This document shows positions 17,881-26,513 of a stretch of 64,000 nt of DNA, one piece after another (the stretch's first letter is position 1; the number at the start of each line of letters is the position of its first letter). The stretch is from contig NZ_BDGB01000044.1 of NCBI RefSeq assembly GCF_002157585.1, positions 112,364-176,363 of the forward strand. Reading direction: 5' to 3'. Under the pieces are notes generated by a model. The model made no database searches and was not told where the DNA came from. It saw only the letters and a list, made by a program, of their open reading frames with translations. Origin of the DNA: Lentilactobacillus parakefiri. Its GTDB lineage: Bacteria; Bacillota; Bacilli; Lactobacillales; Lactobacillaceae. Both the position numbers and the translations under genes were made by a program.

Positions 17881-19710
17881 ATGAGATTTGATCTTAAGAG
17901 GTCCTTATTCTTATCATTGGCTGCATTAGGCTTCATCGCAGCCGCAGGGACTGTTAATGCGCAAAATGCGAGTGCCAAGACGTATGCTCGGGTGACATCA
18001 AATCAGCGTTTGGCAATGGCACCAACAGCTCGAAACGTTAATTTTACAGGAACCAGCGCCTTGTATACCAAGGCTGGTACATTGAGGGGAGCCAGAGTGG
18101 TTGCTTCAAAGGCTAAGTTGATGAGCTTGGCAAATTCTGGTGTGTCGACAAATAATGTTCGTGCATACCAGGTTGCCACAACCAATCGTGGATCGGTTTA
18201 CTACAAAGTTGTCACCTATGACGGCGCCTATCGTGGTTGGATATATGGTGGTAAGGTTCAGTCGTCATTTGCCGGTGGGGTAACTTCGTTTAATACCTTT
18301 AAGAACGAAAACTTATCGACTTTGACTGATGCTCAGCAAAAAGCCACTTACAAGATTGCTAATCCAGGAACTGCCAACGACGGCAAGACGGTGACTTACA
18401 AACAGCCGGCTTGGACGCAATACAAAGTGGGGCGGGCGATTACTGATTCCACTTCATACGCCAACAACACGTTCAAGGTTGACAAGGTCGGGACCAGAAC
18501 CCGGGAAGGCGACCAGTGGGTTCACATTACTGATACCGCTAATGCCAATTCACCGGCAAACGGCTGGATTTTATACAGCGGCTTGAAGCAGACTGAAGCA
18601 CCGGTTGCTGACAACGCCATCCAAATTAATTTGGTCGATCCTGCCGACAATTCCAAAGTGATTAAATCAATCACGGTGACGAGAGATGGCGGTAAGAAGG
18701 GCGCCAACTTCGGCTACAACGACAACGGTAACTGGACGATCAGCATGTCTGACCGTACCAGTATCACCAACCAGATTAAAGATGCCTTGAAGGGCACAAA
18801 CTACACGCTGGACACTTTGACGACCGGCCAAATGTCACAGATTGCCCAGACTAAATTGGGCGATTCCGTTAACATTTCGGTGAATGCGGCCACTAACATT
18901 GCCGACAATGCGTTACGGATTAATTTCCGCAAACCTGACGGAACGTCACTGAAGACCATTGATTTTGTTAAAGGTGGCGCAAACAAAGGCAGTTACGTTG
19001 GTTCAGCAGTGAGTGGCAGTGCCAACTGGACGGTAAGCGATGCTGACAAGCAGACCATTCAGGGTCAAGTCAACACGGCGCTTGCCAACTCAGGCTACCA
19101 GCTGCCGGGTGGCAATACCTTGAGTGACAGTCAGATTGATGCGATTGCCCGCGGACAGTATGGTAGTCAAGTTTCGCTGAATGTTGTGCCGGTGTCGGCT
19201 AACTATAGTACGATTACGCCTTATGGTTACGCAGAAGGTGACACATCTACTAAGAAGGCTTTGACCGGGATTAGCGGGGATACTTTAACTGCGCCGGTGA
19301 CGGTTAAGGATTCAACTGGCAAAGTACTGATTAATAATGTTAATGCAAATGACATTACCGCAGATGTGGTGAAGGCGGCTATTAAGGAGTCCACAGATGA
19401 TGATGCAACAGTGACAAAAGCAGTTAATGAAGCAATAATTGAGGTTGCTGCAACTCAGTATCAGTTGGGTGATAAAGACTTTAACAGTTTCAAGGGAACT
19501 GCAGGAGCGTCATTTACTGAAAAGCAGGCATTTGATTATGTTGATGGAGACAAGGACCTGCAAACACTACTTTCACCGAAGTTTAGTATGTTCCAGGAAA
19601 ATGGTGATCTTGTCCCGATGCCTGCCACAATTCAGTTTACCGTTAAATCTGCAGATTCAGGACATTTTGGAACGCCAGTGAACGTTTATTACAGTTACAA
19701 CGTATCGTAA
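17881..19710 (+). CDS. S-layer protein 4 (slp4)
   Basis: 609 residues, the longest paralogue. AAGGAGGGG precedes ATG 17881. Signal peptide (SLFLSLAALGFIAAAGTVNAQ), wall-binding module 1 (residues about 35-130) and module 2 (about 155-245, WTQYKVGRAITDSTSYANNTF), then two copies of an 80-90-residue repeat that each begin ADNAIQINL or ADNALRINF and contain a WT-S-D pattern. The same repeat occurs once in slp3 and slp5. The C-terminus ends FGTPVNVYYSYNVS; an almost identical tail occurs as a separate silent copy 130 bases downstream. Probably expressed from the promoter at 17801-17829 under possible catabolite control. Confidence 0.9.
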   Translation: MRFDLKRSLFLSLAALGFIAAAGTVNAQNASAKTYARVTSNQRLAMAPTARNVNFTGTSALYTKAGTLRGARVVASKAKLMSLANSGVSTNNVRAYQVATTNRGSVYYKVVTYDGAYRGWIYGGKVQSSFAGGVTSFNTFKNENLSTLTDAQQKATYKIANPGTANDGKTVTYKQPAWTQYKVGRAITDSTSYANNTFKVDKVGTRTREGDQWVHITDTANANSPANGWILYSGLKQTEAPVADNAIQINLVDPADNSKVIKSITVTRDGGKKGANFGYNDNGNWTISMSDRTSITNQIKDALKGTNYTLDTLTTGQMSQIAQTKLGDSVNISVNAATNIADNALRINFRKPDGTSLKTIDFVKGGANKGSYVGSAVSGSANWTVSDADKQTIQGQVNTALANSGYQLPGGNTLSDSQIDAIARGQYGSQVSLNVVPVSANYSTITPYGYAEGDTSTKKALTGISGDTLTAPVTVKDSTGKVLINNVNANDITADVVKAAIKESTDDDATVTKAVNEAIIEVAATQYQLGDKDFNSFKGTAGASFTEKQAFDYVDGDKDLQTLLSPKFSMFQENGDLVPMPATIQFTVKSADSGHFGTPVNVYYSYNVS

Positions 19711-19726
19711 TTTAATATGAGTAATG

Positions 19727-19758
19727 ATAAGGCATCCTTTCTGAGGGTGTCTTATTTA
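19727..19758 (+). terminator. Rho-independent terminator of slp4
   Basis: ATAAGGCATCC / GGGTGTCTTAT, an 11-bp stem with two G-U pairs, then T-rich sequence. Confidence 0.75.
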
Positions 19759-19840
19759 CTTGGAATTAGAAAAAATTGGTGGTTTATTCGGAGAATATTA
19801 AAACAAATCGGACACCCAATTGAAGGGATGCCCGATTGTT

Positions 19841-20131
19841 GAGGCGGTTAATCAAGTAATGTTTGACGCTGCTGCAACCCAGTATCAGCTGGCTGACAAA
19901 GACTTCAATAGTTTCAAGGGAACAGCTGGACTTTCGTTCTCTGATCAGTAGGCGTTTGACCATGTCAATGGAGATGCCCAGTTGAAAACCTTAACGTCAC
20001 CGAAGTTCAAGACGTTTAATGATGATGGCAGCGAGAAGGTTGCAGGTAATACATTTAACTATACCGTGAAGTCAGCGGATTCTGGACATTTCGGCACACC
20101 AGTTAATGTTTACTATACGTACCCAACCTAA
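19841..20131 (+). pseudogene. Silent copy of an S-layer C-terminal tail
   Basis: 97 codons ending at TAA 20131. The translation (EAVNQVMFDAAATQYQLADKD ... FGTPVNVYYTYPT) aligns along its whole length with the last 97 or so residues of slp4 (KAVNEAIIEVAATQYQLGDKD ... FGTPVNVYYSYNVS). Differences are scattered, so the copy is not new. One in-frame TAG (CAG to TAG, 19948-19950) interrupts it. There is no start or ribosome binding site. A hairpin (CGGACACCC / GGGATGCCCG, 19810-19836) lies at its left edge and a terminator follows. It could be a recombination donor or relic of a lost slp gene. Confidence 0.85.
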
Positions 20132-20167
20132 GCTCAGTTAAATATGAAAAATTTGTAAGATAACAGG

Positions 20168-20198
20168 AATGAGGTATCCGAATGGATATCTCATTTTT
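20168..20198 (+). terminator. Rho-independent terminator
   Basis: AATGAGGTATCC, loop GAAT, GGATATCTCATT plus T-run; follows the silent slp tail. Confidence 0.85.
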
Positions 20199-20339
20199 AC
20201 TTTGTTCTTAGTTAAATATTTTTACTATAATCTAAATTGTATCTCAATTTTAATCTATTTTATTGATTTTTAAGTCGAAACATATGTTCCCTTCTGGTAT
20301 GATTATTATCACTGATAGAATTGATTTGGGGGTGCCAAC

Positions 20340-20924
20340 ATGGCTAAGGCAACACTTTACCATGCGACATCGCATGCGAATGCGGGGAAGATTTTACGAG
20401 AGGGCTTCAGGATACCTCAGGTTTCCTGGGGTGAAATTGTTACACATCATACTACTAAAAGTCCAGGCAGCTTAGGATACGGGATTTATGGTTTTTTAAA
20501 TGACTCACAACTTGCTGAGGAGTTTTGGTCCTCTGCTACCAGTTTTTCACAAAAACATGATACTATTGAGATACAAATTAAGTATGATGATGAGAACTGC
20601 TTAAACTTTGTTGACAATATTAAAGATATGATTTTCTTTCGAGAGTTTTTAAGAAATTCTCATACACAGGCCCAACTTCGAAATCTCCATCGCATGTTTT
20701 ACAATAGCTTCAAGCAATACGCATTTGATGGGGCAATTTTAGAATATTATATTAGCTATTTACGGCATACAAAAGATTTTGAAACAGTTGATGTTGTTTG
20801 TTGTGCGACAGCTACTGATGTGTATCATAATTTTAAGATCTTTATTCCCAACGGAATTGAATACAATTTACGAAATCAATCAGTAATTGAAGCTTTCAAC
20901 ATTAAGGAGAATATAAATGGTTAA
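20340..20924 (+). CDS. ADP-ribosyltransferase-like protein (PARP/DUF3990-like fold suspected)
   Basis: 194 residues, start ATG 20340 with TTGGGGGTG upstream. The N-terminus has the layout of PARP-type ADP-ribosyltransferases: LYHATSHANAGKILREGFR (His in strand 1), then GSLGYGIYGFLNDSQLAEEFW (Tyr in strand 2 followed by the AxxFW helix). A possible third catalytic residue is the Glu in FDGAILEYYIS. No transmembrane segment. Codon use and base composition are clearly more AT-rich than the flanking genes, suggesting acquisition. The stop overlaps the start of a 60-codon acidic gene, and a second paralogue follows, an arrangement typical of a toxin followed by an immunity or antitoxin gene. Family assignment is by eye only. 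Confidence 0.55.
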   Translation: MAKATLYHATSHANAGKILREGFRIPQVSWGEIVTHHTTKSPGSLGYGIYGFLNDSQLAEEFWSSATSFSQKHDTIEIQIKYDDENCLNFVDNIKDMIFFREFLRNSHTQAQLRNLHRMFYNSFKQYAFDGAILEYYISYLRHTKDFETVDVVCCATATDVYHNFKIFIPNGIEYNLRNQSVIEAFNIKENING

Positions 20925-21099
20925 ATATCTGAAAAGTGATGAAGAAGTATTGAAGGACATTGCTCAAGCAGCCAAGGATCTTAGAGTTGAAGATCTAATC
21001 CCATATTTAAAAGCTGCAGAGGATTGGGATAAAAATAACCGGGATGAATTCGATGACGTCCATCCTGCTGAGCAACGGCAAAAAACGAGCTTTAATTAA
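20917..21099 (+). CDS. Small acidic protein A, partner of the ADP-ribosyltransferase-like gene
   Basis: 60 residues, TAAGGAGAA before ATG 20917; overlaps the preceding gene by 8 bases, so translation is coupled. The sequence (YLKSDEEVLKDIAQAAKDLRVEDLIPYLKAAEDWDKNNRDEFD) is predicted all-helical and strongly acidic. It is a close paralogue of the protein at 21136. I know no family for it. Candidate antitoxin/immunity protein by position and size. Confidence 0.75.
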   Translation: MVKYLKSDEEVLKDIAQAAKDLRVEDLIPYLKAAEDWDKNNRDEFDDVHPAEQRQKTSFN

Positions 21100-21135
21100 C
21101 GACAGATTCACAGTGGCCCTTTTAGGAGTGATACA

Positions 21136-21321
21136 ATGGCTGAGTATTTAAAGAGTCAGGAAGAAATTCGAAAAGTCATTCATCAAGCCACAGAAGACTT
21201 AAGACCCGAAGATTTAATCCCATACCTGGAAGCAGCAGAGGATTGGGAAAAGAACCACCGCGATGAATTTGATTTTGTTCAAAACATCGATAAACCAAAA
21301 GAAACCAAGTTGACAAAATAA
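21136..21321 (+). CDS. Small acidic protein B, paralogue of protein A
   Basis: 61 residues, own TTTAGGAGTG site. It shares the frame YLKSxEE...IxQAxxDLRxEDLIPYLxAAEDWxKNxRDEFD with protein A; more than half the residues are identical by eye. Tandem duplication of the partner gene is notable. The conserved DLRxEDLIPYL core suggests a binding helix. A terminator follows, closing a three-gene operon. Confidence 0.75.
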   Translation: MAEYLKSQEEIRKVIHQATEDLRPEDLIPYLEAAEDWEKNHRDEFDFVQNIDKPKETKLTK

Positions 21322-21333
21322 TTTGCTAAAGCA

Positions 21334-21367
21334 AATAGGGCACCCCACAATGGGATGCCCTATTTTG
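21334..21367. terminator. Bidirectional Rho-independent terminator
   Basis: AATAGGGCACCCC / GGGATGCCCTATT; serves the three-gene operon and the convergent nuclease gene. Confidence 0.9.
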
Positions 21368-21381
21368 ATACATAAGCTATG

Positions 21382-22254
21382 TTAGCCAACGCGACTCGTG
21401 CCTGTTTTGTAATTGATTTTGACGCCGGCTTGGATATTTTTGATATAAATATTGAAATGAACTTTGTTGCTGCCAACTGATTTGCCTTGCATTTGAACAC
21501 CACGGGCTAACAGGTCATGACCTTTGAAGACCGGTCTGACCTGGTAACGAATATAGTGTTTGTAGCTGCCACGAAGATAGTAGGCAACTTGGTTCTCATA
21601 CTTCAGCATGCCCGGTGTATTCAATGACCTGGTGCCAGTAATCAAATTCTTGAGATTGTTGTTTTGACCGGTCAGTTGATAGCCGATTAGGTGGCAGCGG
21701 TTATACAACCAGCCACCCTTAATTCGCTTATTGTGCCAGCCGGTAGGGTCAACGTACAGTGGCTCCCGCTTAGCAGTTGGCATTAAGCGCTTGTTCAGGA
21801 GTGCGTTAGCTGTGGTTGCCCGATTCAAGAAATCCAGGTTGCCGTAACGTTGCCAAGCACCATGGCTGCGAGATAACGTACTCTTGGAGAATTTCGGCCG
21901 ATTGTGATTAATGATCACAATTTGTTTGCCACTGACTCGAATCGGCTTGTTACTGGTTCGGGCAGCCTTCTTTCTGGCTTTGTTGGCCTTCTTTCTAGTT
22001 GTCTTTCTCGTGTGGGGATTAAAGTCGGTCTTCGCCAAGGTTAAGCCCCGCTTTTTTGCAGTTGAGAGCTTAACCTTATAGACTTTCTTCGCCCGGTTTA
22101 ATCCTCGGTTGTGGCGATGGTAAAAGTAATGTTTCCCAGTACGGGTGACGTAGACGTAGGTTGTTGCAGCCGTGGGGGTCGTTTCTGGCTGCGAATAGCT
22201 GACTCCGCCGACCATTATGACCGTCAGTAAGAAACAGTAGATGATTTTCTTCAT
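21382..22254 (-). CDS. Secreted DNA/RNA non-specific endonuclease (EndA/NUC1-like)
   Basis: 290 residues with a signal peptide (MKKIIYCFLLTVIMVGGVS) and a Lys/Arg-rich spacer (residues 70-120). The catalytic region reads YNRCHLIGYQLTGQNNNLKNLITGTRSLN: the His of the D/N-R-x-H motif and the metal-binding Asn of the NxxxN helix of beta-beta-alpha-Me nucleases are present. The usual Asp (DRGH) is Asn here, as in many lactobacillar homologues. The enzyme should degrade extracellular nucleic acid for nutrients or DNA processing. CGAGGAGTG precedes ATG 22254. Single gene. Confidence 0.88.
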   Translation of the reverse strand: MKKIIYCFLLTVIMVGGVSYSQPETTPTAATTYVYVTRTGKHYFYHRHNRGLNRAKKVYKVKLSTAKKRGLTLAKTDFNPHTRKTTRKKANKARKKAARTSNKPIRVSGKQIVIINHNRPKFSKSTLSRSHGAWQRYGNLDFLNRATTANALLNKRLMPTAKREPLYVDPTGWHNKRIKGGWLYNRCHLIGYQLTGQNNNLKNLITGTRSLNTPGMLKYENQVAYYLRGSYKHYIRYQVRPVFKGHDLLARGVQMQGKSVGSNKVHFNIYIKNIQAGVKINYKTGTSRVG

Positions 22255-22474
22255 AATTTCACTCCTCGGGATGGTTGCTGTGATTTAATGAACATAATTT
22301 ATTCTAACATTAATTTTTTGAAGAAAATAATCTCAAGTTTCGTACGACCAATCATTGCCGATTGTCAAGCAAAATACTTTCCGGAATGATAATAAATGCC
22401 TAGAACCATCAATGGGGTGGTATTAAAATATAGATAAGATTAAATAACATATTAATATTATTGAGGTGGAATAG

Positions 22475-24040
22475 ATGAACAAATTAAGAATCAAGCAAGC
22501 CCTATTGGGATCCGCAGCCCTTTTGGGAATGACTGTTGCATTTGGCGTGCTTAACGGCCAAAACGCTGCCGCCGCGAAGCTGACTGCCAACCGGCCATTA
22601 GCCACACCGGCCAACCAACGCAATGTCACATTTACCGGCACGCATGCACTTTATACCAAAGTGGGAACGCTCAAGGGGGCTAAAGTGGTGGCAACCCGCA
22701 GTGCGCTTGCCGCTTTGAGTCAGTCACCGGTTTCAAGCGATAATGTCCGTGCTTACCGATTGGCGACGACCAGCACCGGTGCGGTTTACTTTAAGGTAGT
22801 GACGTTTAATCACAAGTATCGCGGCTGGATATATGGCGGCCGGCAGTCCGGCTCCTTTAACGGCGGTCTGAAGCCATACAGCACCTTCACTTCGCAGGGA
22901 CTATCCGCCTTAACCGCTGCTCAACAGTCCGCGACCTACAAGATTGCGGCGACTGGAACGGGGCAAGACGGCGTTACTTATAAACAGCCGGCCTGGACGG
23001 ACTATGGGGTCGGCAAAGCAATCACCGACTCGACACCGTATGCCAACACAACCTTTAAGATTGACCAAGTCGGCAAACGGACCCGTGAGCAGGATCAGTG
23101 GGTGCACATTGTCGATTCCAGCAATGCCAATTCGCCGGCAAACGGCTGGATTTTACTTAGCAACCTGAAGCAGCGCGCTCAAACCAATCCAACTACCAGC
23201 GCTGATGCCACCGTCTTGAAGATTAACTTGGCAAAGCCGGATGGGACGTTTATCAAGACGATTAGCTGGACGAAGGCAACGGCAGTAACTGGAAAAACTG
23301 TTGGCCAGGCAGTTGCCCCACAAAGCAGCCAATGGCTCTTGAACCCAGCAGATCAAACAGCTCTTCAGGATCAGATCAATGCTCAGTTATCAGGAACTGG
23401 CTATCAGCTGAACGGCGGCCAACTATCCGCCACCCAAATAGATCAGCTCGCCAGGGGGACTTTTGGTAGTCAAATTAATCTCCAGGTAGCGGCAGTTCCA
23501 GCGAAGGTCGCCAGCACGATTGCACCGTCCACCTTTATTAACAATAATCTCACTGATGTCGGTGATTTGACGGGCACCACCAGCGAGTATGGGACGAATC
23601 CGGCATCCTTTAAGATTGGGGATGACGAGAAAAAAACTGATCTAACTGCTACTGAAATTTCCCAGCAGGATCCAACCAAACCAGAAAGTTTAGCTTACCG
23701 GATTAAGCACTTAACAGGAACTGCCCAGTCAGATGCCTTAGTTGCGGTCAACGGTGCCTTTTACAACGCGGCGACTCAACAGTTTGCGTCCAACGGCGTC
23801 AACTTAGATGGGTTTGCGGGCGTCAAGGGGGCCGATTTCAGTGGATCGGATCTCCAGCAGTATCTGAAGTCAAACTTAAACACTTTGACCTCACCGAAGT
23901 ACCCCGTCTTTTCAGCCGATGGCAGCGTGACTTACAAGACAATTACTTTTAAGCTGGCGCTCGGTAACATTCTTGGCGGCACGTTCGGCAACCCCGTGAT
24001 TGCTTTTTACACCTATGATGTTTACCATCCTCAGGCCTAG
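22475..24040 (+). CDS. S-layer protein 5 (slp5)
   Basis: 521 residues; TTGAGGTGG before ATG 22475. The signal peptide differs from the others (MNKLRIKQALLGSAALLGMTVAFGVLNGQ). Module 1 (residues 35-130, LTANRPLATPANQRNVTFTG ... [10 protein letters not shown]) and module 2 (WTDYGVGKAITDSTPYANTTF ... ANGWILLSNL) are intact, with more GC-rich codons than slp1 or slp6-8. The assembly domain contains one copy of the INLxxPDG repeat shared with slp3 and slp4 and ends FGNPVIAFYTYDVYHPQA. Codon use suggests a lower expression level. Confidence 0.88.
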   Translation: MNKLRIKQALLGSAALLGMTVAFGVLNGQNAAAAKLTANRPLATPANQRNVTFTGTHALYTKVGTLKGAKVVATRSALAALSQSPVSSDNVRAYRLATTSTGAVYFKVVTFNHKYRGWIYGGRQSGSFNGGLKPYSTFTSQGLSALTAAQQSATYKIAATGTGQDGVTYKQPAWTDYGVGKAITDSTPYANTTFKIDQVGKRTREQDQWVHIVDSSNANSPANGWILLSNLKQRAQTNPTTSADATVLKINLAKPDGTFIKTISWTKATAVTGKTVGQAVAPQSSQWLLNPADQTALQDQINAQLSGTGYQLNGGQLSATQIDQLARGTFGSQINLQVAAVPAKVASTIAPSTFINNNLTDVGDLTGTTSEYGTNPASFKIGDDEKKTDLTATEISQQDPTKPESLAYRIKHLTGTAQSDALVAVNGAFYNAATQQFASNGVNLDGFAGVKGADFSGSDLQQYLKSNLNTLTSPKYPVFSADGSVTYKTITFKLALGNILGGTFGNPVIAFYTYDVYHPQA

Positions 24041-24174
24041 GTTGCCCCTATAAGCCGGTAAGCATGTTTAATAAGTAATCAAGTCGTTCTAAATGATTTA
24101 CTAAAAAGGTATCTTCACAAAAAAGTCACACTTTATTCATTGGATATTCACAATTTGTCCGATGAACATCTACT

Positions 24175-24224
24175 AATAAATCCTTATAGCAATTGCTATA
24201 CCAGCCACTATAAGGATTTATTTT
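24175..24224 (+). terminator. Rho-independent terminator downstream of slp5
   Basis: Perfect 15-bp stem AATAAATCCTTATAG / complement with an 18-base loop, then TTTTA; 135 bases after the slp5 stop. Confidence 0.7.
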
Positions 24225-24299
24225 ATACTAAAAAGTATGACCTTTCTGTGAACATTTCCTAATTTTATACATTTTCCTTCACATTTGTGATAATCTTTT

Positions 24300-24362
24300 A
24301 GAAGTGAAATATTACTGCCAATAAAAAGTTTGGCTACTTTTAGTAATATGATTTTCACTTCT
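24300..24362 (+). promoter_or_regulatory. Long bulged hairpin in the slp6 upstream region
   Basis: AGAAGTGAAA pairs with TTTTCACTTCT, TATTACT with AGTAATA, and GCCA with TGGC, forming a ~60-base hairpin that ends about 53 bases before the slp6 start. It probably belongs to the 5' untranslated leader; long stable leaders are known for S-layer mRNAs. Confidence 0.5.
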
Positions 24363-24415
24363 CGTTTAGCGCGCTTAACTAGATGACTATTGTTACACAA
24401 TTGGAGGAATAGAAT

Positions 24416-25996
24416 TTGAAGAACAATTTGAAAAAATCACTTTTTGTGGGGATTGCTGCTTTAGGCTTCGTTGCTGTTGCCGGTACCGCTAATGCTACCC
24501 AGGCAAGTGCAAAGACCTACGCCAAGGCAACCTCTAACAAGGCTTTATCAGGTGATGCAACCACTCGCAACGTCAACTTTACCGGTAACGCCGCTTTATA
24601 CACTAAAGCCGGCACCCTCAAAGGCGCAAAAGTTGTTGCAGGTAAGACGACATTGGGAACTTTTGCTGACAGCCAGAGCTCAAAACATAACGTTCGTGCC
24701 TACCGGGTTGCAACCACTAACCGCGGTTCAGTTTACTACAAGGTCGTTTCATTTGACGGCCAATACCGTGGCTGGATTTACGGCGGCAAGTCAGCAACTG
24801 CCTTTGGCGGCGGTGTTGAATCATACAGCACCACGACTGCCCCTGCAGCAACCACTGACACAACGTCTTCAGCTTCATCCGCATCATCCGCAACTTCAAC
24901 CAGCACAAATGGCCAAACAAGTGGCTTAACTGCTGATCAGAAGGCTGCGACTTACAAGATTGCCACCGTTGGGACTTCAAACGATGGCACTCAAGTCACT
25001 TACACATTCCCTGCATGGACTCAGTACAGAAAGGGCCGTGTCATCACCGACTCAACCCCATACAAGGACGCTACTTTCAAGGTAACTGATCAAACAACCC
25101 GTACTCGCGAAGGCGACTTATGGGTTAAGATCGAAGCTACCGACTCAAAGAACAGCAAAGCGAACGGTTGGATCAAATACAGTGGTTTGACTAAGACCAC
25201 TGATACGCCTTCAACTGACTTTGATGCCAACAAGAGTGTTAAGATTAGCTTCCGTGATACCACAACTGGTAAAACCTTAGATAAATCTGCTACTTGGACC
25301 ACTGCTTCAAGCAACACGAAGCAGGGTGATTCAGTTGCCAGCCTGGTTAACAATGGCGGCTATAATTTAGCTGATTACATCAAGACCCAAATATCAGCCC
25401 CAACAGGTTACACTTTAAACAGCCGTACCACCACTCCTGATGTTACTACTGCTAAGTTTGGCGATACTTTAACTATTGACGTTACCCCAGCTGCTAAAGC
25501 TGCTGCCAAAGTATCATTTTATTACCAAGAAGGCGACAAGGGCGCAATTCACCAAATGAGTGAAAGTGACTTTGCATTTGGTTACCCGGCATTAACTGCC
25601 GACAACCAAACTAAAGCGCTGCCTAAGACCACACCTGATGGGTCATTTAAGGTTTCTGATTACTTCGGTAGTGATAAAGACAAGAATGCTTTTGTTACTC
25701 AACTTGATGCATCAAAGACCGCAACCAAAGATGTTAAGAATTTGGTAGACCCATCAACCAAAGGGACTGCATTCTTTGCAAAAACTGGTTTTTATGGCCA
25801 GAACGTTGATGGCAGTAACGGTGCGCAACGCTACTTCTATGTTTACCAACCAGACTGGACTAAGGCCAACAATTCTGACAATCAATCAGATGGCTCAACA
25901 GTTAAGGTCGTTCTTCAACGCTTCACTACGACGAATCAACTGCCTGCTACACCAGATAAAGATTCAAACGCAAACACTGATTATATTGCAAAATAA
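24416..25996 (+). CDS. S-layer protein 6 (slp6)
   Basis: 526 residues, TTG start at 24416 with TTGGAGGAAT upstream. Signal peptide ([22 protein letters not shown]), module 1 ([21 protein letters not shown] ... [10 protein letters not shown]), a Ser/Ala/Thr linker of about 30 residues, module 2 ([21 protein letters not shown] ... [10 protein letters not shown]), then an assembly domain starting with an [15 protein letters not shown] segment. That domain is shared in outline with slp7 and slp8. Codon use is strongly biased, consistent with an abundant protein. It is the first of three tandem units that share TTG starts, similar downstream terminators and a small RNA. Confidence 0.9.
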   Translation: MKNNLKKSLFVGIAALGFVAVAGTANATQASAKTYAKATSNKALSGDATTRNVNFTGNAALYTKAGTLKGAKVVAGKTTLGTFADSQSSKHNVRAYRVATTNRGSVYYKVVSFDGQYRGWIYGGKSATAFGGGVESYSTTTAPAATTDTTSSASSASSATSTSTNGQTSGLTADQKAATYKIATVGTSNDGTQVTYTFPAWTQYRKGRVITDSTPYKDATFKVTDQTTRTREGDLWVKIEATDSKNSKANGWIKYSGLTKTTDTPSTDFDANKSVKISFRDTTTGKTLDKSATWTTASSNTKQGDSVASLVNNGGYNLADYIKTQISAPTGYTLNSRTTTPDVTTAKFGDTLTIDVTPAAKAAAKVSFYYQEGDKGAIHQMSESDFAFGYPALTADNQTKALPKTTPDGSFKVSDYFGSDKDKNAFVTQLDASKTATKDVKNLVDPSTKGTAFFAKTGFYGQNVDGSNGAQRYFYVYQPDWTKANNSDNQSDGSTVKVVLQRFTTTNQLPATPDKDSNANTDYIAK

Positions 25997-26066
25997 TCAT
26001 TAACAGACAATACTTTCCAGAAACACATCCATTTCAATTTTCATCACACAGCACAACTCTACAAGT

Positions 26067-26118
26067 AAATAGGGGGGATTGGGCAAGGGATTGTCCAACC
26101 TCCTTTACTTTTCAAAGT
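26067..26118 (+). terminator. Terminator of slp6
   Basis: TAGGGGGGATTGGGCAA pairs imperfectly with TTGTCCAACCTCCTTTA; the equivalent hairpin also follows slp7 (28221-28265). Confidence 0.7.
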
Positions 26119-26139
26119 TTCATCCAATATGATAAAAAC

Positions 26140-26266
26140 ATAATTTGTAGTCGCATATTCAATCAAGCGGTTTATGCGAGTGGCTGAAGGACTTCAAGCA
26201 TCTTTCAGCTAAAAAAGAGACAATGAAGGGCCGAAGACAAACGGAAATTGTCTTCGGCCCTTTGTG
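26140..26266 (+). ncRNA. Putative small RNA, copy A (downstream of slp6)
   Basis: A -10 box TATGAT (26128-26133) is followed by hairpin 1 (CGCATA 26152-26157 / TATGCG 26173-26178). Next comes hairpin 2 (GCTGAAGG 26183-26190 / CTTTCAGC 26202-26209, loop ACTTCAAGCAT) and then a perfect 15-bp terminator-like stem (26226-26262, weak T-run). Equivalent elements follow slp7 and slp8. The loop core CTTCAAGC is kept in all three while the 8-bp stem under it changes by compensating substitutions, which argues for a selected RNA. Transcript ends are estimates. Confidence 0.65.
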
Positions 26267-26513
26267 TCCCCGGATACATCCGGCTTTTCTGCCCAATCTT
26301 TTCGACCCACGACCGACCGCGCCCTGATTACAATGACAAACTTAAATAAACCTTAAAAAATGAATAATTTAATAATATCTATGCACTTTTGTTGCATTGT
26401 TTTATTCACGTCACATTCATGAAACAACTTAAGAAATTTGTCCAAACACTGTAATATCACTGACCTCATAACAAGCTATACTAGATGTATTCTTTGTTAA
26501 GGAGGAATGGAAA

